Below, in pieces: positions 1 through 12,258 of a stretch of DNA of 64,000 nt. Origin of the DNA: an uncultured Clostridium sp. (GTDB lineage Bacteria; Bacillota; Clostridia; TANB77; CAG-508). The stretch covers positions 1 to 64,000 of the forward strand of contig CANPOS010000001.1 of the NCBI GenBank assembly GCA_947575745.1, in the 5' to 3' direction. The stretch's first letter is position 1. Each line of letters opens with the position of its first letter. The notes below the pieces were generated by a model, which was not told the origin of the DNA, made no database searches, and worked only from the letters and a program-made list of their open reading frames with translations. The translations under genes and the position numbers were made by a program.

Positions 1-432
1 TTCCTATATAGTCTATTTCTTTTTTTCCTGTTTCTTCGTCATAATATACTTGATAGATATATCCATCTGTTGTTGTGACTATTATATCTTTTGCTTCTTC
101 GTTTGGCACTGCACTTTTTATCCAGTCTTCTTTTTCCATTTCTTCTGCCATACTTTCTCTTGTTGTTGTTTTTCCGTAGTAGTGAGTCTTTTAGGATTAT
201 ACTTTGTGCTAGTTGGTCTATTTGTTCTCTGTATTGCTCTATTACATACTGATTAGCTACTGTTGTTGATGACGCTAGTATTCCTTCTTTTCCTGTCACT
301 GCTTTTATGCTTACCATTGCTAGTATGATTAGTAGTATTACTATGATGATTAGTGCAATTAACGTTATTCCTTTTTCTTGTTTTTGGGTACAATTAATAA
401 ACCCGTTTTTCGGGCATTTTTTTGGTTTCCAT
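1..432 (-). CDS. Prepilin-like type IV pilin/pseudopilin protein, 3' end outside window; needs two +1 shifts at CGG (405-403 and 176-174)
   Basis: RBS AAAGGAGG upstream of ATG at 432; METKKMPEK-[C]GG-FINCTQKQEKGITLIALIIIVILLIILAMVSIKAVTG... has a prepilin-like KGITLIAL + hydrophobic helix; the second shift LL-[C]GGA-KTTRESMAEEMEK... stays open to base 1. Confidence 0.7.
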
Positions 433-524
433 TTGTTTCCTCCTTTGGTTTCCTTTGTATTGGTTTTCGCTTAAAAAGACTATCAAGAGAATATTACTTT
501 ATAACTGTTACATACTAAATATAA

Positions 525-652
525 ATAAAATTTGTTTGTCCTTACTGGTCGTCTTGCCAGAAATTGTAATAGCTAAGCTATAACAATTTCTAAGCTCGCT
601 CCCATACTGCGCGGACTGGCACAAATTTATTTATATTTAGTATGCTTAAACT
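525..652. repeat. Structured intergenic repeat, family A copy 1 (inverted relative to copy 2)
   Basis: Reverse complement contains GCGCAGTATGGGAGCGA ... GACGACCAGTAAGGA; different outer stem (tactaaatataaat../..atttatatttagta) and inner stem (agaaattgt/acaatttct). Confidence 0.75.
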
Positions 653-664
653 TTAAGACTGTCT

Positions 665-868
665 AAAAGAATATATTTAAAATTTATTTACGTTATCGCT
701 AGCAAGCTTTTCTAAGTCAGAAACTGTTAGTTTTTTAATGAGGGATGTTCACGTAGATTTACGCAGTAAATCTTACAAAGTGAAAGAGGCTCATTAAAAA
801 ATGTTACAGTTTCTATGCAAGAAAAGCAATGCCAAGATAACTAAATTAATTTTAAATTATATTCTTGT
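665..868. repeat. Large nested inverted-repeat element
   Basis: agaatatatttaaaatttatttacgttatc pairs with gataactaaattaattttaaattatattct; inner pairs agcttttct/agaaaagc, agaaactgtta/ttacagtttct, ttttttaatgag/ctcattaaaaaa, gatttac/gtaaatc. Confidence 0.65.
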
Positions 869-960
869 CTTCTCTCCTTATGGTTAGAAACCAAAATAGT
901 CAAAGCCAAAACCAAACAAAACCAAAACTATTCTGATTTCTAGCCATAAAAAGAGAATTT

Positions 961-1035
961 ATATCTCTTTATGAGATATTCTTTTTATAAAATATCACAT
1001 AATGAGATATAAGTCAATATCTCTTTTTGAGATAT
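961..1035. promoter_or_regulatory. Three palindromic operator-like sites upstream of XRE gene
   Basis: ATATCTC-N5-GAGATAT at 961-979 and 1017-1035 (perfect), ATATCAC-N5-GAGATAT at 992-1010. Confidence 0.65.
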
Positions 1036-1062
1036 TTTATAATATTTTCAATGGAGGCTATT

Positions 1063-1281
1063 ATGAGATTAAAAAGTTTAAGAGAAGATAGGGATATAAA
1101 ACAAACTGAAATTGCAGTAATTTTAAATTGTAAACAAAATACCTATCAACAATATGAATCTGGAAAAAGACAAATTCCAATAGAAGCACTAAAAAAACTA
1201 TCTATTTTTTATAATACTAGCATCGATTATTTATTAGAAATGACTGATCAAATTGAACCCTATCCAAGAAAAAAGCAATAA
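1063..1281 (+). CDS. XRE-family HTH transcriptional regulator
   Basis: MRLKSLREDRDIKQTEIAVILNCKQNTYQQYESGKRQIPIEALKKLSIFYNTSIDYLL. Confidence 0.85.
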   Translation: MRLKSLREDRDIKQTEIAVILNCKQNTYQQYESGKRQIPIEALKKLSIFYNTSIDYLLEMTDQIEPYPRKKQ

Positions 1282-1320
1282 AAATTGAGAGTAAAACCTA
1301 AGTTTTACCCTCAATTTTTC
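1281..1320. terminator. Bidirectional hairpin terminator between XRE gene and gyrA
   Basis: aaaattgagagtaaaacctaagttttaccctcaattttt. Confidence 0.75.
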
Positions 1321-1328
1321 TAAATTAA

Positions 1329-3788
1329 CTATTTTTCTTCTTCATCTGTAACTTCTTCTTCTGATATTTTTTCTATGCTTACAACTTTTCCTTCATTTGT
1401 CCTCATTAGAGTTACACCTTGTGTTGATCTTCCAAGTATACTTATTTCTGATACATTTATTCTTATTATTGTTCCTGTATCTGTTATTAGCATTATATCA
1501 TCTTTTTCATCTACTAATTTAATTCCAATAAGTTTTCCTGTCTTAGGAGTTATCTTATATGTTATAACACCTTTTCCCGCTCTTGTTTGTACTCTATATT
1601 CGTCAAGTTCTGTTCTTTTTCCAAATCCATTTTCTGTAATTGCAAGTAATGTTTGTTTGCTTCCTGTTATTATTGATTCCATTCCAATTACTTGATCATC
1701 CTTATCAAGTTTAATTCCTATAACACCTTGTGATACTCTTCCCATTGGTCTTACATCTTTTTCATCAAATGTTATACATTGACCACCTTCTGTTACAAGA
1801 ACAACATTATCTTCTCCATCTGTAAGCCTTACGGAAATAAGCTCATCGCCCTCTTTAAGTGCTATTCCTTGAAGTCCTGTCTTTCTTGAAGTATCATACT
1901 CTGTAAGTGCTGTCTTCTTTATTATTCCATTCTTTGTTGCCATTAATAAGTATTTACCTTCTGCTATATTTTGAAGTGGAATAATTGCTGATATTTTTTC
2001 TCCTGGATCTAAACTTAAAAGATTAACTATTGCTGTTCCTTTTGCAGTTCTACCTGCTTCTGGTATTTCATATCCTCTTAGTTTATATAACTTTCCTTTA
2101 TTGCTAAAGAACATTATTATATCATGTGTTGAAGCTGTAAATATTTCTTTAACAAAATCTTCTTCTCTTGTTGCAATACCTGTTATTCCTTTTCCACCTC
2201 TTTTTTGGCTCTTATATGTATCTATTGGCATTCTTTTTATATATCCAAAGTGAGTTAGTGCTATAACAGTTTGCTCTTCTTTTACTAAATCCTCATCTTC
2301 AAATTCTTCTGCACTTGCAAGTATTTTAGTTCTTCTTTCGTCTCCATATTTATCTTTTATTTCTAATAACTCTTCTTTTATAACTTCAAATACTAGTCTT
2401 TCACTTCCAAGAATTGCTTTTAATTTTTCAATAAGTTTCATTAACTCATTATATTCTTCTTCTATTTTCTCTCTTTGCAATCCTTGTAATGTTCTTAATC
2501 TCATATCCAAAATAGCTTGTGCTTGAATTTCAGATAGTCCAAATTTTTCCATTAATTTTTCTTTTGCATCATCATAAGATGTTCTTATTATTCTTATTAC
2601 TTCATCAATATTATCTATCGCTATTCTTAACCCCTCTAGTATATGTGCTCTTGCTTCTGCCTTGTCTAGCTCAAACTTTGTTCTACGAAGTACTACTTCT
2701 TTTCTATGTGCTATATAATAATCTAAGCATTGTCTTAGTGTTAAAATTCTTGGAACTCCATCAACTAAAGCTAACATTATTACACCAAAAGTTTCTTGCA
2801 TTTGTGTATATTTATATAATCTATTTAATACTACTTGTGCATTTGCATCTCTTTTTAGTTCAATTACTAATCTAACATTTGCTGTTCTATCTGATTCATC
2901 TCTTATTGCTGAAATTCCTTCGATTTTCTTATCTCTAGCTAAATCATCTATATATTTATGAAGTCTTGCTTTATTTACTTGATATGGAAGTGATGTAACA
3001 ACTATTCTTTGTCTATTTCCTGACATTTCTTCTATTTCTGCTTCTGCTCTCATTATGATTTTTCCTCTTCCTGTTGTATATGCTTTTTTTATACCTTCTC
3101 TTCCAAGAATTGTTGCACCCGTAGGGAAATCTGGGCCTTTTATTATTTGCATTAATTCATCGTCTGTTACTTCATCACTATCTATTATTTTTATAAGTCC
3201 ATTAATAATTTCTGTTAAATTATGTGGTGGGATATTTGTTGCCATTCCTACTGCAATTCCTGAAGAACCATTTAATAAAAGCGCTGGTAGTCTTGCTGGT
3301 AATACACTTGGTTCTTGTAATCTATCATCATAGTTAGGTACAAAGTTTACTGTATTTTTTTCTATGTCACTCATCATATAATTTGCAATTTTTGACATTC
3401 TTGCTTCTGTGTACCTCATTGCTGCTGGTGGATCTCCATCTATTGATCCAAAGTTTCCATGTCCATCTATTAATGGGTACCTTAAACTAAAAGGTTGTGC
3501 CATTCTTACCATTGCATCATATACAGCTGCATCTCCATGTGGATGATATCTTCCTAAAACAGAACCTACTGTATTTGCAGATTTTCTGTATGGCTTGTCT
3601 GAAGTTATACCATCTTCATGCATTGAATATAGTATTCTTCTATGTACTGGTTTTAAACCGTCTCTTACATCTGGAAGGGCACGAGCAACAATAACACTCA
3701 TTGCATAATCAATATATGCTGTTTTCATTTCCTTCTCAATATCTCTCTCGATTATTTTTTCTTCTGGTCTATCCATTTTAACCTCCAT
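1329..3788 (-). CDS. gyrA: DNA gyrase subunit A
   Basis: Full-length GyrA ([29 protein letters not shown]...). Confidence 0.97.
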   Translation of the reverse strand: MEVKMDRPEEKIIERDIEKEMKTAYIDYAMSVIVARALPDVRDGLKPVHRRILYSMHEDGITSDKPYRKSANTVGSVLGRYHPHGDAAVYDAMVRMAQPFSLRYPLIDGHGNFGSIDGDPPAAMRYTEARMSKIANYMMSDIEKNTVNFVPNYDDRLQEPSVLPARLPALLLNGSSGIAVGMATNIPPHNLTEIINGLIKIIDSDEVTDDELMQIIKGPDFPTGATILGREGIKKAYTTGRGKIIMRAEAEIEEMSGNRQRIVVTSLPYQVNKARLHKYIDDLARDKKIEGISAIRDESDRTANVRLVIELKRDANAQVVLNRLYKYTQMQETFGVIMLALVDGVPRILTLRQCLDYYIAHRKEVVLRRTKFELDKAEARAHILEGLRIAIDNIDEVIRIIRTSYDDAKEKLMEKFGLSEIQAQAILDMRLRTLQGLQREKIEEEYNELMKLIEKLKAILGSERLVFEVIKEELLEIKDKYGDERRTKILASAEEFEDEDLVKEEQTVIALTHFGYIKRMPIDTYKSQKRGGKGITGIATREEDFVKEIFTASTHDIIMFFSNKGKLYKLRGYEIPEAGRTAKGTAIVNLLSLDPGEKISAIIPLQNIAEGKYLLMATKNGIIKKTALTEYDTSRKTGLQGIALKEGDELISVRLTDGEDNVVLVTEGGQCITFDEKDVRPMGRVSQGVIGIKLDKDDQVIGMESIITGSKQTLLAITENGFGKRTELDEYRVQTRAGKGVITYKITPKTGKLIGIKLVDEKDDIMLITDTGTIIRINVSEISILGRSTQGVTLMRTNEGKVVSIEKISEEEVTDEEEK

Positions 3789-3869
3789 TTTTTGCCTATT
3801 TTCATAGACTTATTATACTAAACCAGATTTTTTTTTGCAAGTGTTTTGTCGACATAACTTAATTAAATT

Positions 3870-4620
3870 TTAAATTATTTTAGCTAATTTTAGCTCGTCT
3901 TCACTAATGTTTTCTAGTGTATTTCCTTTATTCTTTATAAGAGTTTGGATATTTTCTATACTCCTTGCCTCTTGGATTGTATTTTCTATTGGAAGTAAAT
4001 TCTCTAGTTTCTTTTTTATCTTATTATATTCTCTATTCATACCAGTTAAGTCTTTTTGTTCTAAACATTTATTCCAATTATTTATATACTTTCCTACTTT
4101 TTCAACTCCATCAACTTGTTCCATAAAATTTTCTTCAATTCCACTACTTATACAATCCTTAAGTACATTTTTTCCTTTCTTTATTATATTGGCAGTTGTA
4201 TTATTTATTAATCCATTCTCCTTTGCTGCTTTTACAGCATTATCTATAACATTTGATGCACTATCTATTATTCCGTCCAGATTTTATTGCTGTATATGCC
4301 TGTGAAACAGAATCAAACTTTCCTGTTACTATTCCCATTGCACTCTTCCCTAAGTTTATAGCTGAATCTATTGCAGTTTTTATTCCGCTTTTTATACCTT
4401 CATTAAATATTACATTTTTTATTCCTATAACTTCATCTTCTATTGCATTTGGAAGTATTGTCCTAAGAGCTATATCACAACCTGTATTTATTACTTTTCC
4501 TATTGTACTTTCTAAAAAACTATTTTGTGATTTTTCAATATTCTCTTCTTGATTTACTACCTCTAGCTCATTTTTTATTTCGTTTTGATTTTCTAATTTT
4601 TCTTCAATATCCATACTCAT
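3870..4620 (-). CDS. Uncharacterised protein encoded by two ORFs joined by +1 shift at CGG 4275-4273
   Basis: ORF 4261..4620 ends ...AIKSG-R(CGG)-NNR*; skipping C gives ...AIKSGGIIDSASNVIDNAVKAAKENGLINN... in frame with ORF 3870..4124. Confidence 0.75.
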
Positions 4621-4630
4621 TTCTCCTTTT

Positions 4631-6398
4631 TTAACTTATCATTTCTTTTTCAAATTCGTCTGACTCAATCCTAGTCAATATATGTTCATCTCCAACAAAC
4701 ATTAAACATTCTCCTCTTTTCAAAGATTTTATTTCTATCTTCTCCTTTTCAGAAAGATTTGTATATTGACATAAAAGTTTTATGTTCTCTTCTTCTAATG
4801 AAAAAAACGTTTTTATACTTGAGTTATTTAATATGCTTTTTCCATATGTCCCATTGTCTAAACTAAATAAATCTGATATATCTTGAGTTATTGCAACTGC
4901 ACTTCCTCCATATTTCCTGATTGTTTTAAATATCTTATAAATAAAGCTTGCAACATATTTATTTGACGTTACCCCGAATTAATCTCCATATTTCATCTAG
5001 ATATATTGCCTTTTTTACATTTCTATCTTTCTTTATCTTATCGTAAAACAATTCTATGAAGATATACATACCATACTTTATATTTTCTTCTCCTAATTCA
5101 TAAATATCCGCAACAATTAGCTTACTATTTACTTTTATATTCGTATGATGATTTAAAAAGTTTAAAGAACCTTTTATAAATGGAGTTAACTTCACAGCAA
5201 ATAATTTTGTTTTTTCATCTTGTTTTAATATATTATATAAATCTTCTAATATTGGCATATCTTTACTTTCTTTAAATATAGTTTCTACTCGACCATTTAT
5301 ATCTTTTTCTACATATAAACTATTATCATCAAAAGTTATCCCTTTTTTGTTATAACACTCTATTAATTTTTCTTCTAATATTGCTTTTTCTTCTTCATTC
5401 ATTTCTCCAAATACTAAGTTAAAAAAGCCAATTAATTTTCCAATTTTTGTAAGTAAATATCCTTGTTCAGAATCTTCTATACATTCTTTTCTTATATCGA
5501 ATAAATTTATGTAAGTGCTTGAAGATGCTCCTATCTTGAATAAAGTTCCTTCCAAATTTTTACAAATATTTATATACTCTCTTTCTGGGTCAATTATATA
5601 TTGTTCTATCCCAAGTAACCTATTTCTTAAAATCAAAAGTTTTGTATAATAAGATTTTCCTGCACCACTTGTTCCAAAAATACATATATTTGCATTTTTG
5701 TATTTTTCTGTATTATATCTATCTATAAACACTAGTGAGTTATTATAAACATTAGTACCTATAAAAATTCCATTTTCATCAAAAATTGAAGAAGATACAA
5801 ATGGATATGTTGATAATAAACCACTTGTTAATATATTTCTTTTAGTTACTTTTTTCACATCATCATGATTTTGCATAAATGGAAGTGTTGATATATAGCT
5901 TTGTTCTTCTCTAAAATATGCTCTCCTAGTTTGTATTCCTCTGCTCTGTGCTATACCTTCAATTTTGTTCAATAAGTATTCTAATTCTTTTTTATCTTTA
6001 GAAAATACTGTTAGGTAAATATACATGTAGTACATTTCTTCATTATTTATTTGCATTTCTTTTCTTATGTATTTTGCATCATTATAACTAAATGCTGCAA
6101 TATCTATATCCTGTTTATTTTGATTGCTATCCTTTAGTTCAACTCCTATATTTCCTATATGATAGGTTAACTCTTTTATTGTTTTATATGTGTCTTGTTT
6201 TTCATAGAATATAGAAATATTTATATTAACATTTGTATCTATTAAACTCTTTAAAATCAAATCATTTTGCTCTCTATAATAGTTTATACATAGTAAACAT
6301 GAGTAAAACATTTCATCTATTTCTATGTACTTTGGATTTGTCAAATTTACATATGATGGTGTCAAAACGTCTTTTTCCGTAAGTGTTCCCTCAATCAC
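4631..6398 (-). CDS. VirB4/TraC-like conjugation ATPase; +1 shift at CGG 4976-4974
   Basis: Walker A FGTSGAGKSYYTK, IIDPEREY, YLDEIWRLI-[C]GGG-VTSNKYVASFIYKIFKTIRKYGGSAVAITQDISDLF... continues to stop at 4631. Confidence 0.8.
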
Positions 6399-6473
6399 TT
6401 CACTTTTATCTTTTGATTTTTCTTCTTTTTTTTCTAAAACTTTAAATTGTCCTCCTTCTATATTTCTCCCTCC

Positions 6474-7031
6474 TTATTTTAATAAACTCTTCCTTGTATT
6501 CAAAAAAGAATATAGTATATTTATCATTTCTTCTTTATTTTCAATTTCTTTTAGATTATTTCCGCATCTTATAAGTGTTTCTTTTATTTTTAAATAGTTT
6601 TCATTTAACTCGGATATATTCATATCTTCTGAATTATTATTTTCATTTTTGATTATTATATAGAAATTTTTTGAAGATGAATTTTTCTCTAGGTTTAATC
6701 GGTTTATGAACTCAATATATTTTTGTGATATTTTTAACAGATTTAAATTATCTTCTTGACATACTTTTTCTTTGATTTTTGAAATATGATTTGATAAATC
6801 TTCCTTTGAACTTTGTATTAATATTTGAATATTGAAATTACAGGTTTTTAAAAAAGTTTTATATGAACTTAAAATAGCTTCCTTTTCTAAATCAGATTTT
6901 AAATTATAATTAATAGGGATAACTTTTATTACTTTTATGTACATATTGTTTTTTATCTTTATAATCCCTCTTTCCATGACTTTTTCAAAAGGCAACCATT
7001 CCTGCAATGACAAAGTCTTTTTTTGTGGCAT
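6474..7031 (-). CDS. TraC-like N-terminal-domain protein, partner of the VirB4-like ATPase
   Basis: MPQKKTLSLQEWLPFEKVMERGIIKIKNN..; directly upstream of the ATPase. Confidence 0.5.
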   Translation of the reverse strand: MPQKKTLSLQEWLPFEKVMERGIIKIKNNMYIKVIKVIPINYNLKSDLEKEAILSSYKTFLKTCNFNIQILIQSSKEDLSNHISKIKEKVCQEDNLNLLKISQKYIEFINRLNLEKNSSSKNFYIIIKNENNNSEDMNISELNENYLKIKETLIRCGNNLKEIENKEEMINILYSFLNTRKSLLK

Positions 7032-7239
7032 ATGAAAAACTCCTTTTATTATTAATTTGATTTTTTGGGTTCATTTTAGAATTAACTAATTGAAAATTGA
7101 ATATAATTTTAATTTGAATTTAAAATTTATGAACTCATTTTAAAATGTTTTTTCTATTTTGTCAAGTTTTTTTGAAAAATTTGTTAAGAATATTTTATCG
7201 AATTTTGTCTATAATAATATTATAAAATTAATATTAGTC

Positions 7240-7640
7240 GGACCAAGAGCAGTATAGGGTTCCATTTTGAGCTTTATATTGTTTGTGCAAAGGTGAATTA
7301 TAGCTTTGCTTTTAGGTTATAATTTGCCGGCGATGCGAGTATATTATTTGTATGTAAGTTGCATCTTGTTTTTTCTTTTATATGTGACTAAATTATAGGT
7401 AATATATTCAAAGTTAAGATTATATTTATATTTTATAGTTTGCGTTATTAGTCCCTTGTGGATGAATATGTGTATTATGAGTGTTCTTATAGTCGAGCGA
7501 AAGATTAATATATGTGGTTGATTGTTTATTTATATAGCAATATATATTAAATGAAAAAATTATGTGTATTAGTTCTAGCCTAAGATTAATATTAGTTTTA
7601 TCGAGATAAAGAGGGAGATTTTTTCTCCCTCTTATCTTTT
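7240..7640 (+). ncRNA. Candidate structured non-coding RNA ending in a strong terminator
   Basis: ORF-free; local helices gcaaag/ctttgc, gatgc/gcatc nested in tataattt/aaattata; terminal hairpin gagggagattttttctccctc + T-run at ~7610-7640. Confidence 0.4.
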
Positions 7641-7693
7641 AACCCTTATTTCCGTAAGAAATACTTAATATTTTAACTGTCATTATCTATTTT

Positions 7694-9662
<1,969 letters not shown>

Positions 9663-9743
9663 TGTTTTCCTCCTTTTGTATTTTACTTTTGCTTTCTTTT
9701 TAGATTATATTATCTTTTTTACATAAAAATCAAGTGTTTTTTA

Positions 9744-10818
9744 TTATTTATTATCAAATACTTGTCCGATTCTCAACATAAAAGATTTTTTTATATTCAT
9801 TTTTTAATTCTAATTTATCAGTACAAGTAATGATTATTTGTGTATCTTTCACATCTTCTAAAAACTTCTCTCTTCTTTCTTTATCTAACTCTGACATGAA
9901 ATCGTCTAATAATAATATTGGCATTTCTTCTATTTCTTCTTTTATTATTTCAAGTTCACTTAATTTTATTGAAAGTATTGTACTTCTTCTTTGCCCTTGT
10001 GAACCATATATTTCTATTTCTTCATCATTTATATACAATTTTAAATCGTCTCTATGCACACCTTTTCCTGTAAAACCTTTTATTATATCTAATTTTCTAT
10101 TTTTCTCTAATGTCTTTATAAAATTTTCTCTATTTAAGAAATTTGAAACATATTCTATTCTTAATATTTCTTTATTATCAGTTATTTTTTTATGAATGTC
10201 AACTATTTTTTCTTTTATTTTTTCTACAAATTCTTTTCTGTAACTGTAAATTACTTCTGCATAATCTGCAAGTTTTTCTTCCCAGATACTAAGCAATTCC
10301 TCTTGTTTATTTTCAAATTTTATCTGTTTTAAATAGTTGTTTCTTTGCTCCAAAACCTTATTATACATATTCAAATTATACAAATAATTAGGTCTTAGTT
10401 GACTTATCATTACATCTAAAATTTTTCTTCTTCTGGATGGGCCTTCTTTAAAAATATCTATATCATCAGGTGTAAACAATACAATGTTTATATTTCCTAG
10501 TACTTCGCTCATTTTTTTAGCCTTTATTCCATTAACTGAAATTTGCTTTTTATCAGAAATCTCTACCTTTATTGTCCCTTCTCTATCCTTTTTAGAATAC
10601 TTAATCTCATCTACTGCAAAGCCTTTATTTATATTTATTAATTCTTTATCTTTACTTGTTCTACATGACTTTCCAATAGCTGATAAATATATTGCTTCTA
10701 TGATATTAGTTTTCCCCTGAGCGTTATTTCCGTAGAAGATATTGATATTTTTGTCAAGCTCTATTTCCTGTTCTATATAATTTCTAAAATTAGAAAGTTT
10801 TATCTTTTCTATGTACAT
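9744..10818 (-). CDS. recF: RecF; +1 shift at CGG 9768-9766 gives C-terminus VENGQVFDNK
   Basis: SMC-like ATPase NIFYGNNAQGKTN; 0-frame end FYVENRTSI*, +1 end FYVENGQVFDNK* resembles the usual RecF V-x-N-G-x-V tail. Confidence 0.9.
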
Positions 10819-10822
10819 AAAT

Positions 10823-11941
10823 TTACTCCTGAATTCTTATAGGTAAAATCATATACACATAATCCCCTGTTTCTTCAACAGATTTGATTATTGAAGGTGA
10901 TAAACTACTTCCAAATTCTACAAACACTTCTTCTTCCTCTATTGCTTTTAATGCATCTAAGAAATATTTTGGATTAAATCCTACTTCTAGATTTTTTCCT
11001 TCAGTTGTTAAAAACACCTCTTCTTTTGCATCTCCAGCTTGGTTTTTACATGAAATTACAATTTTTCCTATTTCTATTGACACTTTAACTGGGTACTTTC
11101 TTTCTTTTTCAATAGTAGACATTGAAATTAAACTTACTCTTTCAAAACATTCTTGCAATTCTTTCTTATTTACTCTTATTCTTGTTTCCCAATTTTTAGG
11201 TATTACTCTTTCATAATCTAAGAACTCTCCTTCAAGAAGTCTTGTAACTATCTTACAATTTTCCATTTCAAATAATGCTTGATTTTTAGCTATACTAATT
11301 TTTACTTTTTCAAATGAATCTGATATTATTTTGTTCACTTCATTTAAAGTCTTTCCAGGAATTACTACTTTAAAATCATTTACTTTTTCTTCTAAAAACT
11401 TACTTTTCCATCCTAATCTATATCCATCCACTGCTACTACATTTATTTTATTATCTTTTATTTCAAACAAACATCCAGTAAATATTGGTCTATGTGTTTC
11501 TATGCTTACTGCAAATATTGTTTTTCTAATCATATCTTTTAAAGTATTTTGTTCTAATTCTACTGAATTTTCCTCATCTATTTGTGGTAATTCAGGAAAT
11601 TCTAATGGATTCATTGTTGCTAATTTATATAAAGAACCTTCACATTCTATAACTAATAAATCTTTTTCATCTACTGTAATTGATATTTCTGTATCTGGTA
11701 ACTTTCTTATTATCTCACTAAATACTGATGCTGTTACCACTGTATTTCCTTGTTCAATTACTTCACAGTTTATTACATACTCTATACCTAACTCTAAATC
11801 ATATGTAGTTAGTTTTACTTGGTTATCATTTGTTTGAATAAGTATTCCTTCTAATATAGGCATTGTTGTTCTTGATGATACTCCTCTTACTACGGAATTA
11901 ATAGCTTTAAGCAAATTTGCCTTTTCACAAATAAATTTCAT
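10823..11941 (-). CDS. dnaN: DNA polymerase III beta sliding clamp
   Basis: MKFICEKANLLKAINSVVRGVSSRTTMPILEGILIQT..YMILPIRIQE. Confidence 0.96.
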   Translation of the reverse strand: MKFICEKANLLKAINSVVRGVSSRTTMPILEGILIQTNDNQVKLTTYDLELGIEYVINCEVIEQGNTVVTASVFSEIIRKLPDTEISITVDEKDLLVIECEGSLYKLATMNPLEFPELPQIDEENSVELEQNTLKDMIRKTIFAVSIETHRPIFTGCLFEIKDNKINVVAVDGYRLGWKSKFLEEKVNDFKVVIPGKTLNEVNKIISDSFEKVKISIAKNQALFEMENCKIVTRLLEGEFLDYERVIPKNWETRIRVNKKELQECFERVSLISMSTIEKERKYPVKVSIEIGKIVISCKNQAGDAKEEVFLTTEGKNLEVGFNPKYFLDALKAIEEEEVFVEFGSSLSPSIIKSVEETGDYVYMILPIRIQE

Positions 11942-12258
11942 GCGGGATTTCCTCCTTTTTAATATATAATATTTTTAGTAGTAGTAGTAGTAGTAATGTG
12001 AATTGTGTGGAAAAGTGTATTTTATCTTTCTGTCCGTAAGCTTTGTATATGTTTATAAGTTGTTGATAATTTTAATCTGAATCCACATTGAAAAATTTTT
12101 TATGTGGAACTTTTAGTTTTCAACATGTTATAAACAGATTATCAACATCTTAATGTGAATAACTAATGTATTGCTTCCGTAAGAAGAATTGCACTTTTGT
12201 TTTTGTCTTTTTTGTATTACAAACAATTATTTTTTGAAAAGTAAGTTTTTAGTTTATT
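11942..12258. promoter_or_regulatory. oriC: Putative oriC (dnaA-dnaN intergenic) with DnaA-box-like sites and a (TAG)6 tract
   Basis: (TAG)6 at 11976-11993; ttatcaaca, tgtgaataa, tgttgataa and tgtgga sites. Confidence 0.75.

Noticed and set aside
2519-2875. Antisense ORFs inside gyrA, gyrB, dnaN, recF, mnmE and other genes
   Set aside because: Overlap well-conserved genes on the opposite strand; shadow ORFs.
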